DNA of 64,000 nucleotides from Oscillospiraceae bacterium (GCA_021769865.1 JAETSB010000004.1:62001-126000), one strand, 5' to 3'; positions 50,173-59,572 are shown, counted from the stretch's first letter. Notes: a model not told the origin generated them from the sequence alone. Numbers and translations are program-made.

Positions 50173-51588
50173 ATGCCGCAGGCATCGGACATCACCACCC
50201 TCTTTGACGACGACATCAACCTCCGGGGCCTCTTCGACATTCTCAGCCCGGAGAACAACCTGGTCCTCGCCGACGACATGATGCTCTCCGACGCCAAGGG
50301 CGTCATCCTCCGTGTCAGCGAGAGCTACGAGAAAAACTTCGGCTTCGTCCACGACTCCATCGTGGGCCGCTCCGCCTTCGACCTGGAGGCCGACGGCACC
50401 TTCTCCCCCTGCGTCACCGCCGAGGTCATCCGCCAGCGGCGGAAGATCACCGCCACTCAAACCATCAACCATGTCCACAAAAACGTCATGACCGTGGGCA
50501 TTCCCCTCTTCGACCGGGCCGGGGAGCTGAAATTCGCCGTCTGCTTCAACACCGTCTCCATGGAGCAGATCAACGCCATCCAGCGGAACTACCGCCACCT
50601 CCAGGACTCCCTCCAGCAGTACTCCCAGGAGATCGCCGAGCTGCGCACCCGGGCCACCTCCACCAGTCTCATCTTTAAAAGCGCCTCCATGCAGCGGCTC
50701 TGGACCCTGATGCAGAACACCGCCAACACGAAGGCCAACATCCTTATCACCGGGGAGACCGGCGTGGGGAAAAGCGCCGTGGCCAAGGCCATCCACGCCA
50801 TGAGCAGCCGGGCCGACGGGCCCTTCATTGAGGTCAACTGCGCCGTGCTCCACGAGAACCTCATCGAGTCCGAGCTCTTCGGCTATGAGAAGGGGGCCTT
50901 CACCGGGGCCGCCAGCGGCGGTAAGATCGGCAAGATCGAGCTGGCCAACAACGGCACCCTCTTCCTGGACGAGATCGGCGAGCTGCCCCCCCATATCCAG
51001 TCCAAGCTCCTCCAGCTCATCCAGGAGAAGACCATTGAGCGCCTCTCCGGCAACAAGCGCATCGAGCTGGACTTCCGCCTTTTAGTCGCTACAAATCGGA
51101 ATTTGGAGGAGGCGGTCCAGCGGGGCCTCTTCCGTTCCGACCTCTTCTACCGGCTCAACGTCATCCGCATCCACATTCCGCCCCTGCGGCAGCGGCGGGA
51201 GGACATCCTCCCCCTGGCCCACCAGTTCCTGGCCCGGTTCTGCGGGGAGTACGGCAAGGCCCTCACCTTCAGCCCCCGGCTTTTGACCTTCCTGGAGCGC
51301 TTCGACTGGCCGGGAAACGTCCGCCAGCTGGAAAACCTGGTGGAGCGGCTGGTCATCACCGGCCAGGACCCCATCATTGACCTGGGGCACCTTCCGCCGG
51401 AGTACGACGCTACTTCCGCCGCCCCTTCGCCCTCCCGGGAGGGCACGCTGGCGGAGCGGATGGACGCTTACGAGGGTCAGATCATCCGGGAGTCCTACCG
51501 CCGCTGGGGCACCACCGTGGCCGTGGCCAAGGAGCTGGGCATCTCCCAGGCCACCGCGGCCCGGAAGGTGGCCAAGTATGTGAAATAG
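50173..51588 (+). CDS. sigma-54-dependent transcriptional activator (PAS-AAA-HTH)
   Basis: 471 aa. A PAS-like sensor domain (residues ~28-130) is followed by a coiled linker and the AAA+ sigma-54 interaction domain (~163-390). Walker A is GETGVGKS (194-201), the sigma-54 loop GAFTGA is intact (241-246), and Walker B is GTLFLDEIGE (261-270). The C-terminal Fis/TyrR-type HTH (~445-471) reads TTVAVAKELGISQATAARK. AAGGAGG precedes the ATG. It is 18 bp upstream of rpoN, so activator and sigma factor are made together. The signal and target promoters are unknown. Confidence 0.92.
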   Translation: MPQASDITTLFDDDINLRGLFDILSPENNLVLADDMMLSDAKGVILRVSESYEKNFGFVHDSIVGRSAFDLEADGTFSPCVTAEVIRQRRKITATQTINHVHKNVMTVGIPLFDRAGELKFAVCFNTVSMEQINAIQRNYRHLQDSLQQYSQEIAELRTRATSTSLIFKSASMQRLWTLMQNTANTKANILITGETGVGKSAVAKAIHAMSSRADGPFIEVNCAVLHENLIESELFGYEKGAFTGAASGGKIGKIELANNGTLFLDEIGELPPHIQSKLLQLIQEKTIERLSGNKRIELDFRLLVATNRNLEEAVQRGLFRSDLFYRLNVIRIHIPPLRQRREDILPLAHQFLARFCGEYGKALTFSPRLLTFLERFDWPGNVRQLENLVERLVITGQDPIIDLGHLPPEYDATSAAPSPSREGTLAERMDAYEGQIIRESYRRWGTTVAVAKELGISQATAARKVAKYVK

Positions 51589-51606
51589 GGACCATAGGAG
51601 GAACCC

Positions 51607-52932
51607 ATGAGCCTTGTCCAGTTAAAAACCGAACTGCGCCAGGAGCTGAAGCTGACCCCGCAGCTGATGCAGTCCATGGAGGTTTTGCAGATGACCTCCC
51701 AGGAGCTGCTGGAATACCTCTCCCGCCAGGCGGAGGAGAACCCTCTGCTGGATCAGTCCGACCCGCCGGAGCGGGCCTATGAGGAGCTCCGCCGTCAGGC
51801 GGGGTGGATCGACGGCGGCGTCCGGCCCACCTTCGCCCACGAGGAGACCGCCATGGAGGCCGGGCGGGAGGACAGCCGCCTGGAGAGCCTGTCCGCCTTC
51901 CTCCGGGACCAGATCCACCGCCTCCGGCTGTCCAAGCCCCTGGCGGCCCTGTGCGGCTACCTTGCCGAGCTGGTGGACGAGGACGGGTACCTTGCCCAGG
52001 AGGACCTGGACGGCCTGGCCTCCATGAAGATCCCCCAGGCCCTTACGGACCAGGCCCTGGATACCCTCCAGAGCCTGGACCCCCCGGGGGTAGGGGCCCG
52101 GTCCCTGTCGGAGTGCCTGCTGCTCCAGCTGAGCCGCCGGGGCGGCGCGGACCCCGTGGCCATGGACGTCGCCGCCCGTTTCCTCCCGGAGCTGGGGCGG
52201 AAGCACTATGCCGCCATCGCCCAGAAGCTGGGGACCACGGTGGAGGCCGTCCGGGCGGCGGAGGCCGTCATCGCCTCCCTGGAGCCCCATCCCGGCCGGG
52301 CCTTTCAGCCCGCCGAGCCCACGGTCTACGTCCGGCCCGACGTGTTCGTCGCCCAGCTGGAGGGGGAGTGGAAGGTCATTTTAAACGAGTACTACCTCCC
52401 CCGGGTCTCTGTGAACGACTACTACCTCCGGCTTTTGAAGAGCTCCGACGAGAAGGAGACGAAGGACTACCTCCGCCGGAAGCTCCAGCAGGCCAAGTGG
52501 CTGCTGGAGAGCCTGGAGCGCCGGGGGAGCACCCTCCGCCGCTGCGCGGAGGCGGTGCTGGAGGCCCAGCGGCCTTTTTTCACCGGCGAAACCCAGGCCC
52601 TGGCGCCCATGACCCTCTCCACCCTGGCGGAGGGGCTGACCCTCCACCCCTCCACGGTCTCCCGTGCCGTCCGGGGGAAATACCTCCAGTGCCGCCAGGG
52701 TACATATCCCCTCCGGTATTTTTTCAGCCTTCCCGTCAGCGGCGGCGTGTCCCGCCAGGCGGCGAAGCAGTCCTTGCTGTCCCTCATCCGGGAGGAGGAC
52801 CGGCGGCGGCCCTACAGCGACCAGGACCTGTGCCGCCTGCTGGCGGAGCGGGGCGTCCAGGTGGCCCGGCGGACGGTGACGAAATACCGCCTGGAGCTGG
52901 GCCTGGGGTCCTCGGCGGCCCGGAGAAAATGA
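51607..52932 (+). CDS. rpoN: RNA polymerase sigma-54 factor
   Basis: 441 aa. Region I is the Gln/Leu-rich start (LRQELKLTPQLMQSMEVLQM), then the core-binding domain (SLDPPGVGARSLSECLLLQL), an HTH (STVSRAVRGKYLQ) and the C-terminal RpoN box ARRTVTKYRLELG, which reads the -24 element. All regions are present. TAGGAGGAACCC precedes the ATG. Co-transcribed with the activator at 50173. Confidence 0.95.
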   Translation: MSLVQLKTELRQELKLTPQLMQSMEVLQMTSQELLEYLSRQAEENPLLDQSDPPERAYEELRRQAGWIDGGVRPTFAHEETAMEAGREDSRLESLSAFLRDQIHRLRLSKPLAALCGYLAELVDEDGYLAQEDLDGLASMKIPQALTDQALDTLQSLDPPGVGARSLSECLLLQLSRRGGADPVAMDVAARFLPELGRKHYAAIAQKLGTTVEAVRAAEAVIASLEPHPGRAFQPAEPTVYVRPDVFVAQLEGEWKVILNEYYLPRVSVNDYYLRLLKSSDEKETKDYLRRKLQQAKWLLESLERRGSTLRRCAEAVLEAQRPFFTGETQALAPMTLSTLAEGLTLHPSTVSRAVRGKYLQCRQGTYPLRYFFSLPVSGGVSRQAAKQSLLSLIREEDRRRPYSDQDLCRLLAERGVQVARRTVTKYRLELGLGSSAARRK

Positions 52933-52983
52933 GGAAATGGGGCCTCGGACGGGAAAAAATCCGGGGGATTTGTTAAAATCCCC

Positions 52984-53012
52984 TTGCATTGGAAATACTG
53001 CTGTGGTATGAT
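52984..53012 (+). promoter_or_regulatory. promoter of rpsB-tsf
   Basis: TTGCAT (52984-52989), 17-bp spacer, TATGAT (53007-53012). Confidence 0.75.
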
Positions 53013-53018
53013 ATTTCA

Positions 53019-53134
53019 GCATTCCGCACGGCGCGTCGACTTTCCGTCTGTGCCCGGGCCCTGAAAACCCGGGTTGGCGGGAGGGATGAAGCCGCCGGAG
53101 GGTAAACTAAATTTGATTTGGAGGAACAAACACA
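53019..53134 (+). promoter_or_regulatory. structured rpsB leader (possible S2 autoregulation)
   Basis: ~115-nt untranslated leader with two stems, CCCGGG...CCCGGG (53056-53076) and GGCGG...CCGCC, before GGAGG and the ATG. Ribosomal-protein leaders of this kind often bind the encoded protein; specific S2-leader sequence was not verified. Confidence 0.45.
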
Positions 53135-53872
53135 ATGGCAAATTCCAGCGTCGTATCCATGAAGGCCCTGCTTGAGGCGGGCGTCCACTTCGGCCACCAG
53201 ACCCGCCGGTGGAACCCCAAGATGGCTCCCTACATCTACACGGAGCGCAACGGCATCTATATTGTCGACCTGCAGAAGACCGTCCGCAAGCTGGAGGAGG
53301 CGTACAACTTCGTCCGCGAGCTCTCCGAGTCCGGCCAGTCCCTGCTGTTTGTGGGCACCAAGAAGCAGGCCCAGGACGCCATCCGCGAGGAGGCGGGGCG
53401 TTGCGGCCAGTACTACGTCAACGCCCGTTGGCTGGGCGGCATGATGACGAACTTCAAGACCATGCGCACCCGCGTGGACCGGCTGAACCAGCTGAAGGCC
53501 ATGCAGGAGGACGGCACCTTCGACATGCTGCCCAAGAAGGAAGTCATGAAGCACCTGGGCGAGATCGCCAAGCTCGAGAAGTACCTCGGCGGCGTGAAGG
53601 AGATGAAGAAGCTCCCCGGCGCCCTGTTCATCGTGGACACCCGGAAGGAGCGCAACGCCATCGCCGAGGCCCACAAGCTGGGCATCCCCGTGGTGGCCAT
53701 CGCGGACACCAACTGCGACCCCGATGAGATCGACTATGTGATCCCCGGCAACGACGACGCCATCCGGGCCATCAAGCTGATCTCCTCCATCATGGCCAAC
53801 GCCGTGCTGGAGGGCCGCCAGGGCGAGCAGACCGAGGAGGCCGCCCCCGCCGAGGCTCCCGCCGCCGAATAA
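53135..53872 (+). CDS. rpsB: 30S ribosomal protein S2
   Basis: 245 aa. [61 protein letters not shown] and [20 protein letters not shown] are S2 signatures. A short Glu/Ala-rich tail extends beyond the core. GGAGGAACAAACACA precedes the ATG. Followed by tsf, the standard bacterial order. Confidence 0.98.
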   Translation: MANSSVVSMKALLEAGVHFGHQTRRWNPKMAPYIYTERNGIYIVDLQKTVRKLEEAYNFVRELSESGQSLLFVGTKKQAQDAIREEAGRCGQYYVNARWLGGMMTNFKTMRTRVDRLNQLKAMQEDGTFDMLPKKEVMKHLGEIAKLEKYLGGVKEMKKLPGALFIVDTRKERNAIAEAHKLGIPVVAIADTNCDPDEIDYVIPGNDDAIRAIKLISSIMANAVLEGRQGEQTEEAAPAEAPAAE

Positions 53873-53907
53873 TACGACGATACGAATAGATTTGGAGGAA
53901 AGCAATT

Positions 53908-54825
53908 ATGGCTTTTACCGCGACTGATGTAAAAAACCTGCGCGAGATGACCGGCGTGGGCATGATGGACTGCAAGAAGGCCCTGGTGGCCACCGACGGC
54001 GACATGGACAAAGCCGTGGAATGGCTCCGGGAGAAGGGCATGGCCGCCTCCGTGAAGAAGGCGGGACGCATCGCCGCCGAGGGCATGGCCTACGCCGCCG
54101 TCATCGACGGCGTGGGCGTAGTGGTCGAGGTCAACGCCGAGACCGACTTCGTGGGCAAGAACGAGAAGTTTGTGGACTTCGTGAAGGGCGTGGCCGCCAC
54201 GGCCGCCAAGGAGAATCCCGCCGACCTGGACGCCCTGATGGCGTGCAAGTACAACGGGACGGACCTCACCGTCACCCAGCAGCAGCAGGAGATGGTCCTG
54301 GTCATCGGCGAGAACATCAAGGTCCGCCGCTTCGCCCGCTACGCCGAGGGCGTGTCCGTGCCCTACGTCCACGCCGGCGGCAAAATCGGCGTGCTGGTGA
54401 ACCTGGAGACCGACCTGGACGCCGAAAAGGTCCAGGAGGCCGGCAAGGACGTGGCCATGCAGATCGCCGCCCTGAACCCCCGCTTCTGGGATAAGTCCCA
54501 GGTGACCCAGGAGGTGCTGGACGAGGAGAAGAAGGTCATGATGGCCCAGATGGAGAACGACCCGAAGATGGCCGGCAAGCCCGAGCAGGTCCGGGAGAAG
54601 ATCGTCATGGGCAAGCTGAACAAGTTCTACGCCGAGAACTGCCTGCTGCAGCAGGAGTTCGTGAAGGACGGCGATATGACCGTGGAGAAGTACCTGGCCT
54701 CCGCCGCCAAGGCCCTGGGCGGAAGCATTACCTTCAAAACCGCCGTGCGCTTTGAAAAGGGCGAGGGCATCGAGAAGAAGCAGGAGAACTTCGCCGACGA
54801 GATCGCCTCTCTGGTCAAGGGTTAA
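53908..54825 (+). CDS. tsf: elongation factor Ts
   Basis: 305 aa. Nucleotide exchange factor for EF-Tu. The N-terminal module VKNLREMTGVGMMDCKKAL and core contacts VVVEVNAETDFVGKNEKF are intact; length is normal. GGAGGAAAGCAATT precedes the ATG, 35 bp after rpsB. Confidence 0.98.
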   Translation: MAFTATDVKNLREMTGVGMMDCKKALVATDGDMDKAVEWLREKGMAASVKKAGRIAAEGMAYAAVIDGVGVVVEVNAETDFVGKNEKFVDFVKGVAATAAKENPADLDALMACKYNGTDLTVTQQQQEMVLVIGENIKVRRFARYAEGVSVPYVHAGGKIGVLVNLETDLDAEKVQEAGKDVAMQIAALNPRFWDKSQVTQEVLDEEKKVMMAQMENDPKMAGKPEQVREKIVMGKLNKFYAENCLLQQEFVKDGDMTVEKYLASAAKALGGSITFKTAVRFEKGEGIEKKQENFADEIASLVKG

Positions 54826-54850
54826 ATCTCGGCTTTCCCGCATAGAATCT

Positions 54851-54887
54851 AAAAAAGGACCTCCGCCAGAAGGCGGAGGTCCTTTTT
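54851..54887. terminator. bidirectional terminator after tsf
   Basis: AAAAAAGGACCTCCGCC-AGAA-GGCGGAGGTCCTTTTT, shared with the convergent SLH gene. Confidence 0.9.
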
Positions 54888-54897
54888 GGTTCCCTGG

Positions 54898-56820
54898 TTA
54901 TTGTTCGTAGGCCCGATAGAGGAAGGTCACGATTTGGCCCCGGGTGCAGGGATTGTCGGGAGAGAAGGTGGTGCCGTCTCCGGTGCCGTTGGTCACGCCC
55001 TGCCCCACGGCCCAGAGCACCGCGTCATAGTAGAGGCTGTCCTTGTTCAGGTCCGTGAAGTGCGGGGCGGACCCGGCGGAAGAAGCGCCGGCCCGGGCCT
55101 TCCAGATGAAGTACATCGCCTGGCCCCGGGTGCAGGGATCGCTGGGCTTGAAGGTTCCGGACTCCTCCATGCCCATTTCCGCCGCCCACTGGACGGCCTT
55201 GTAGAAATAGGCGTCCTTGTTGGTCACGTCCGCGTACTCGCCCTCCAGGGTCTTGGGCTCCGGGGACCCGGCGGCCCGCCAGAGGAAGGTGACGATCTGG
55301 GCCCGGGTGCAGGGATCGCCGGGGCCGAAGGTGGTGGCGGTCTTTCCGTTGGTGATCCCCTTCTCCACCGCCCAGGAAATGGCCGGGGCAAAAGGAGACG
55401 TGGCCGCCACGTCGGTAAAGGCAGGGGCGGCGGGGGTCTCGGGCTTGGCGGTCTCGGCGGGCTTTTGGGTCTCGACGGGCTTGGCGTCAATGGCCTGGCC
55501 GTTCTTGACCACGGTGCCCTTTTTCACCCAGCCGGCGTAGAGGGTCATGTCGGCGGTGACGGGGTTCGTCTCCTTCCAGGGGTAGAGCTTGCCGTCCTTC
55601 CCCTCGACGCACCAGGCGTAAAACTCGTAGTTGCTGGCGGGGGGCGTCAGCTTGCTTCCGTCGGGCAGGCCGCAGACGTCGCCCTTGGTCACGGTCTTTT
55701 CCTTGGGGATCTCGTCCTGCTTGGGGTCCTTGTAGTTCAGATCGAACTTCACGGTGAAGGGGCCGTCCTTGGAGCTGGACTTCTCGGTCCACTTGGCGGC
55801 CAGGAGGGCGTCGGAGGTAAACACGGTGGACAGATCCGCCTTTTTGGCGCTGGAGGGGATGTCCACCTCTTTTCCGGCGTAGGCGTTGCTCTGCGCGCTC
55901 TTGCCCACAAGATACCAGCCGTCCAGGACGTAGCCCTCCCGCTCGATCTCAGGGAAATCGTCCAGGCGGCCGTCGGCCCCGGTCATCATCATGCCGATGC
56001 CGCTGTTCCGGTCCACAAAGATGTTGTTTTTCGTGGCCTGCTCGCTTCCGGCGACGATGTCCTTGGCCGGGATGCCCCGGATGCTGGTAATCGTTCCGCC
56101 GTTGGGGATGAAGTCCACCCGGGCGGGGTCCTGGGCGCCGGCCTTGGACCACTTGGCCACGGCGGTCTCATTTCCGCCGGAGGCGAAGCCGGCCTTCACT
56201 TCCCGGTCGCCCACGAACCAGCCTTCGAAGGTGTAGCCCTCTCGGGTGGGAGTGGGCAGCGCCTCTTCCAGGGTGGGGGCGGTGTGGCCGTCCATGCTCA
56301 GCTTCACGCCTTCCTTGGAGCAGGTTCCCCCGTTGGGGTCCAGCTTCAAAACGTATTCTCCGGAAGGCGCCTGGGCCTCCCACTCTCCGAACAGCTTGGT
56401 GTCGCCTGTAAAGACATGGTCTTTTGTAATAGCGGGACCCCCTTGCGTTTCGACCCATTTGACGAAGACATAGCCGTCCCTTGTGGGCGGCGTGGGGAAG
56501 CTGTCCAGCTTGCCCTGGGCGTTTACGGCCAGGTTCGCGTAACCCTGTCCGCCGCTGAGGTCCACATAAAAGACAACCCGGTACCTGGCGGCCTGATTCC
56601 CAGGTTCCCCATCGGTCCTGGATCCCGTGACATCGGTGATGACTTCTACGTGTTCTAGACCGCCTCCGCCTGCATTCACGCCCGTAGTATCGGTGATGAC
56701 TTCTACGTGTTCTAGATCGCCTTTGCTCGTCTCGCTCGCCATGGCCGCCATGGGCAGAAGGCCCAGGCAAAGCACCAGAGCGAGCAGCAGGGTCAGGGCC
56801 CGTTTGGTTTGTCTCCTCAT
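54898..56820 (-). CDS. secreted SLH protein with InlB-type repeats (SLH 3)
   Basis: 640 aa. Signal peptide MRRQTKRALTLLLALVLCLG, cleavage after AMA. Two near-identical short repeats, LEHVEVITD(T/V)TG, follow at about residues 37-66. Four or more InlB/Flg_new-type beta modules come next (DGYVFVKWVET, REGYTFEGWFV, REGYVLDGWYL, NYEFYAWCVEG), then a Lys/Pro/Glu linker. The last ~190 residues are three SLH modules ending CTRGQIVTFLYRAYEQ. ATG at 56820 has AAGGAGAG upstream. It should sit on the cell wall via the CsaB-modified polymer; ligand unknown. Confidence 0.88.
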   Translation of the reverse strand: MRRQTKRALTLLLALVLCLGLLPMAAMASETSKGDLEHVEVITDTTGVNAGGGGLEHVEVITDVTGSRTDGEPGNQAARYRVVFYVDLSGGQGYANLAVNAQGKLDSFPTPPTRDGYVFVKWVETQGGPAITKDHVFTGDTKLFGEWEAQAPSGEYVLKLDPNGGTCSKEGVKLSMDGHTAPTLEEALPTPTREGYTFEGWFVGDREVKAGFASGGNETAVAKWSKAGAQDPARVDFIPNGGTITSIRGIPAKDIVAGSEQATKNNIFVDRNSGIGMMMTGADGRLDDFPEIEREGYVLDGWYLVGKSAQSNAYAGKEVDIPSSAKKADLSTVFTSDALLAAKWTEKSSSKDGPFTVKFDLNYKDPKQDEIPKEKTVTKGDVCGLPDGSKLTPPASNYEFYAWCVEGKDGKLYPWKETNPVTADMTLYAGWVKKGTVVKNGQAIDAKPVETQKPAETAKPETPAAPAFTDVAATSPFAPAISWAVEKGITNGKTATTFGPGDPCTRAQIVTFLWRAAGSPEPKTLEGEYADVTNKDAYFYKAVQWAAEMGMEESGTFKPSDPCTRGQAMYFIWKARAGASSAGSAPHFTDLNKDSLYYDAVLWAVGQGVTNGTGDGTTFSPDNPCTRGQIVTFLYRAYEQ

Positions 56821-56960
56821 AACTTGATCTCTCCTTTTGTTTCTTCGCCGCGCCTCTTGGCGGCGCCGTCTGGCCCTATTATAATCAGCGGGGAAGGGCG
56901 GTGCAAGGGTTTCCCAAAAAATTTCCGCAAAAAAGCCGCCCATCCGGCGGCGAAACAGGC

Positions 56961-57290
56961 AAAAAACATCCCCCCATCCGCTCCGTCGGCGAATGGGGGG
57001 CTCAACCATTGATCGGATTGTCCATTGGTCTCGTTACCTCGTGCTTTCTTGATTTAAGCCGTTCGTGGGAAAACTGCGGGGGTGTGGGTGATCTGTGGGA
57101 TTTCCAATCCATGAAACCGTTTTTTGCGCCGACCTGTTGGTCCCGCGGGCTCATCATAGTGAGTGGTGTTTCGTCTTTGGGAATTGCCTGTGATCACGCT
57201 GTCGCTGGGGCGCGCTGGGGAGTTCCGAACGGCGCTTGGAAGACGTGGGTTTCCGTGTCTGAGTCGTACACTGGACTCACCTCTTTCTGT
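56961..57290 (-). ncRNA. ~330-nt noncoding transcript or long leader upstream of SLH 3
   Basis: Transcribed from the promoter at 57297-57325 and ending in a 12-bp hairpin (56970-56981 with 56989-57000, one mismatch) followed on that strand by ATGTTTTTT. It contains small stems such as GAGTC/GACTC, GACC-AACA-GGTC and GGATT/AATCC. It ends 140 bp before SLH 3. It could be a stand-alone RNA or a terminator-controlled leader. No tmRNA, RNase P or SRP signature was found. An 83-codon opening inside (57054-57305) looks like chance. Confidence 0.5.
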
Positions 57291-57296
57291 AGCTAA

Positions 57297-57325
57297 AATA
57301 TACAATAATTCCGAAGAGATGTCAA
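57297..57325 (-). promoter_or_regulatory. strong promoter of the noncoding transcript
   Basis: On the minus strand, TTGACA (57320-57325), 17-bp spacer, TATATT (57297-57302). Confidence 0.75.
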
Positions 57326-57418
57326 GTGGTTTTGTAAGATTTTACGTTTTTGACAAAGGTAAACCGATTACCTCCGGCGAAAGGCACAAAACGGAAGGCG
57401 TGCGATCGGGATTTTTCC

Positions 57419-57447
57419 TTGTGCTTTCCGGGCATTTCTGGTATGAT
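57419..57447 (+). promoter_or_regulatory. promoter of miaB
   Basis: TTGTGC (57419-57424), 17-bp spacer, TATGAT (57442-57447). Confidence 0.7.
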
Positions 57448-57494
57448 ATCCTCGTTGAACTAGGAACATCATCCCGACAGATGGAGGAAACGTT

Positions 57495-58907
57495 TTGAAG
57501 CGAGAGGAAATCATCGTCCCGGAGGCGGAAATTGTCCGCCAGCGGGACTTTCAGAAAAAAATTCGGGGCATGTTCGCCGCCCGGGGGGCCCATCCCCTGG
57601 CCTGCGTGGAGACCTTCGGCTGCCAGCAGAACGTGGCCGACGGCCAGCGGATCATGGGGATGCTGGAGGAAATGGGCTTCGCCTTTACGGAAAACGCCGG
57701 GGAGGCGGACCTGGCCCTGTTGAACACCTGCGCCGTCCGGGAGCACGCGGAGCAGCGGGTCTTCGGGAATCTGGGCATTCTGACCCACTCGAAGAAGCAG
57801 AACCCGGAGCAGGTCATCGTCCTCTGCGGCTGCATGGCCCAGGAGGCGCGGGTGGCGAAGCGGGTGAAGGAGTCCTACCGGCACGTGGACCTGGTGTTTG
57901 GGCCCCAGGCCCTCTGGCGCTTCCCGGAGCTTTTGTGGCAGGTCTATGAGACCCGGAAGCGGGTCTTTTCCACAGCGGACGAGCACGGGTCCATCGCCGA
58001 GGGCCTGCCGGTGGTCCGGGAACGGGGCGTGAAGGCCTGGGTTTCCATCATGTACGGGTGCAACAACTTCTGCTCCTACTGCATCGTGCCCTACGTCCGG
58101 GGCCGGGAGCGGAGCCGGGAGCCCGCCGCCGTGCTGGCGGAGGTCCGGGAGCTGGTGGAGGCCGGGTACAAGGACATCACCCTGCTGGGGCAGAACGTGA
58201 ACTCCTACGGAAACGACCTGAACAGCGGCTATCACTTCCCGGACCTGCTGGAGGATATCGACCGGATTCCGGGGGACTACTGGATTCGCTTTATGTCCAG
58301 CCACCCCAAGGACGCCACTCCCCGGCTCTTCGACGTGATGGCGAAATGTACCCACGTGGCCAGGCAGCTCCACCTCCCCTTCCAGTCCGGAAACAACCGG
58401 GTGCTGGGGGAGATGAACCGGCGGTACACCCGGGAACAGTACTTGGAGCTGATCCGGTACGCCCGGTCCGTCATGCCGGGGCTGGTATTGACCTCCGACG
58501 TGATCATCGGCTTTCCCGGGGAAACGGAGGCGGAAGCCATGGACACTGTGTTCCTGGTGGAGGAGGTGGGCTTCGACGCGTTGTTCACCTTCCTCTACTC
58601 CCCCCGCCCCGGCACGAAGGCGGCGGAGCTGCCGGACCCGGCCTCCCGGGAGGACAAGCAGAGGTGGTTCGACCGCCTGCTGGAGGTCCAGAACGCCCGC
58701 TCGGCGGAGATCCACGCCGGGTATGTGGGCCGGACGGTCCGGGTGCTGGTGGACGGCGAGAGCGAGGACGAGGCGTTTCCCCTCTCCTCCCGGACGGAGG
58801 GAAATCGCCTGGTGCGCCTGACCGGGGACAAGTCCCTCATCGGGCGGTTCCTGGAGGTGAAAATCACCGGAAGCAACACCTGGGCGCTGTACGGGAAGCC
58901 GGTCTAA
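57495..58907 (+). CDS. miaB: tRNA-2-methylthio-N6-dimethylallyladenosine synthase
   Basis: 470 aa radical-SAM methylthiotransferase acting on A37 of tRNAs reading UNN codons. The N-terminal UPF0004 domain has three cluster-binding Cys: ETFGCQQN, LNTCAVRE and LCGCMAQ. The radical-SAM motif is MYGCNNFCSYCIVPYVRG (CxxxCxxC), and a C-terminal TRAM domain (GYVGRTVRVLVDGE) binds tRNA. TTG start with GGAGGA 6 bp upstream. The last 4 bp overlap the convergent gene at 58904. Confidence 0.95.
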   Translation: MKREEIIVPEAEIVRQRDFQKKIRGMFAARGAHPLACVETFGCQQNVADGQRIMGMLEEMGFAFTENAGEADLALLNTCAVREHAEQRVFGNLGILTHSKKQNPEQVIVLCGCMAQEARVAKRVKESYRHVDLVFGPQALWRFPELLWQVYETRKRVFSTADEHGSIAEGLPVVRERGVKAWVSIMYGCNNFCSYCIVPYVRGRERSREPAAVLAEVRELVEAGYKDITLLGQNVNSYGNDLNSGYHFPDLLEDIDRIPGDYWIRFMSSHPKDATPRLFDVMAKCTHVARQLHLPFQSGNNRVLGEMNRRYTREQYLELIRYARSVMPGLVLTSDVIIGFPGETEAEAMDTVFLVEEVGFDALFTFLYSPRPGTKAAELPDPASREDKQRWFDRLLEVQNARSAEIHAGYVGRTVRVLVDGESEDEAFPLSSRTEGNRLVRLTGDKSLIGRFLEVKITGSNTWALYGKPV

Positions 58908-59161
58908 GCCCGGGCCATCCGCTTGCCCAGGGTCACGGCCTTTTGGAACAGGAGCTGGTCCTCCAGAAAACGCTTGCCGCTACAGGCGGAGGTGTAATCC
59001 TCCACCAGCCTCAGCTGGTCCGGGGTCAGCGCCGCTTTCAGAGCGGCCCACGCAGTATCTTGGCATTCATTCCAGCGGTTGTAGTCGATGAGGTCCAGGC
59101 GGGCGTCCAGAAGCAGGTTCTCCGAAACGTACTGGAACAGGCATTGGAGATAGTCGTCCAT
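58904..59161 (-). CDS. small helical protein (DUF6809-like), partner of an XRE gene
   Basis: 85 aa from ATG 59161 (MDDYLQCLFQYVSE), chosen because GGGAGG lies 8 bp upstream; in-frame ATGs at 59200 and 59212 have weaker sites. The layout is all-helical, ending in FLEDQLLFQKAVTLGKRMARA, like the DUF6809-like protein at 49391. Divergent from the XRE gene at 59252. Function unknown. Confidence 0.6.
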   Translation of the reverse strand: MDDYLQCLFQYVSENLLLDARLDLIDYNRWNECQDTAWAALKAALTPDQLRLVEDYTSACSGKRFLEDQLLFQKAVTLGKRMARA

Positions 59162-59251
59162 GGCGCGGTCCTCCCAAGGTAAAAATTCCAAATCTGTCAT
59201 CTTATAAGTCATTATAACATTCCTGTTTTGTCATGTCAAGAGGGGCGCTGT

Positions 59252-59470
59252 ATGGATTTTCAGGAAAAGCTCGTTCAGCTCAGAAATATAAACGGCATTC
59301 TGCAAAAGGATTTGGCGGAAAAGTTGGGGATAAATCTGCATACCTATCAGCGGTTTGAGTATGGGCAGCAGGAACCCCGCATGTCCACCCTCATCGCCCT
59401 GGCGGACTTTTACGACATCTCCCTGGACGAGCTGGTCTGCCGGGACTGGCCCAAAGAGCCGGAGGCGTAA
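59252..59470 (+). CDS. XRE-family helix-turn-helix regulator
   Basis: 72 aa. FQEKLVQLRNINGILQKDLAE with LGINLHTYQRFEYGQQEPRM forms the HTH, ending in LIALADFYDISLDELV. AAGAGGGG precedes the ATG. Divergent from the DUF6809-like gene at 58904, repeating the 49.4-50 kb arrangement. Confidence 0.8.
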   Translation: MDFQEKLVQLRNINGILQKDLAEKLGINLHTYQRFEYGQQEPRMSTLIALADFYDISLDELVCRDWPKEPEA

Positions 59471-59472
59471 AA

Positions 59473-59500
59473 AAAGGCCCCGCGCACGGCGCGGGGTCTT
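59473..59500 (+). terminator. terminator after the XRE gene
   Basis: GGCCCCGCGC-ACG-GCGCGGGGTC followed by TT; the A-run before it makes it usable both ways. Confidence 0.75.
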
Positions 59501-59572
59501 AAAGGAACTTATTGACAAATGTGGTATAATGAAAAACAGCAGGATGTGCGTTCCACCCGTCTCCCGCGTGAA

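Noticed and set aside
54886-56658. 590-codon plus-strand open frame
   Set aside because: Shadow of the SLH 3 gene, which has signal peptide, repeats and SLH motifs on the other strand.
57054-57305. 83-codon minus-strand ORF in the noncoding transcript
   Set aside because: No ribosome site, it would start before the predicted transcript start, and its composition is not protein-like.
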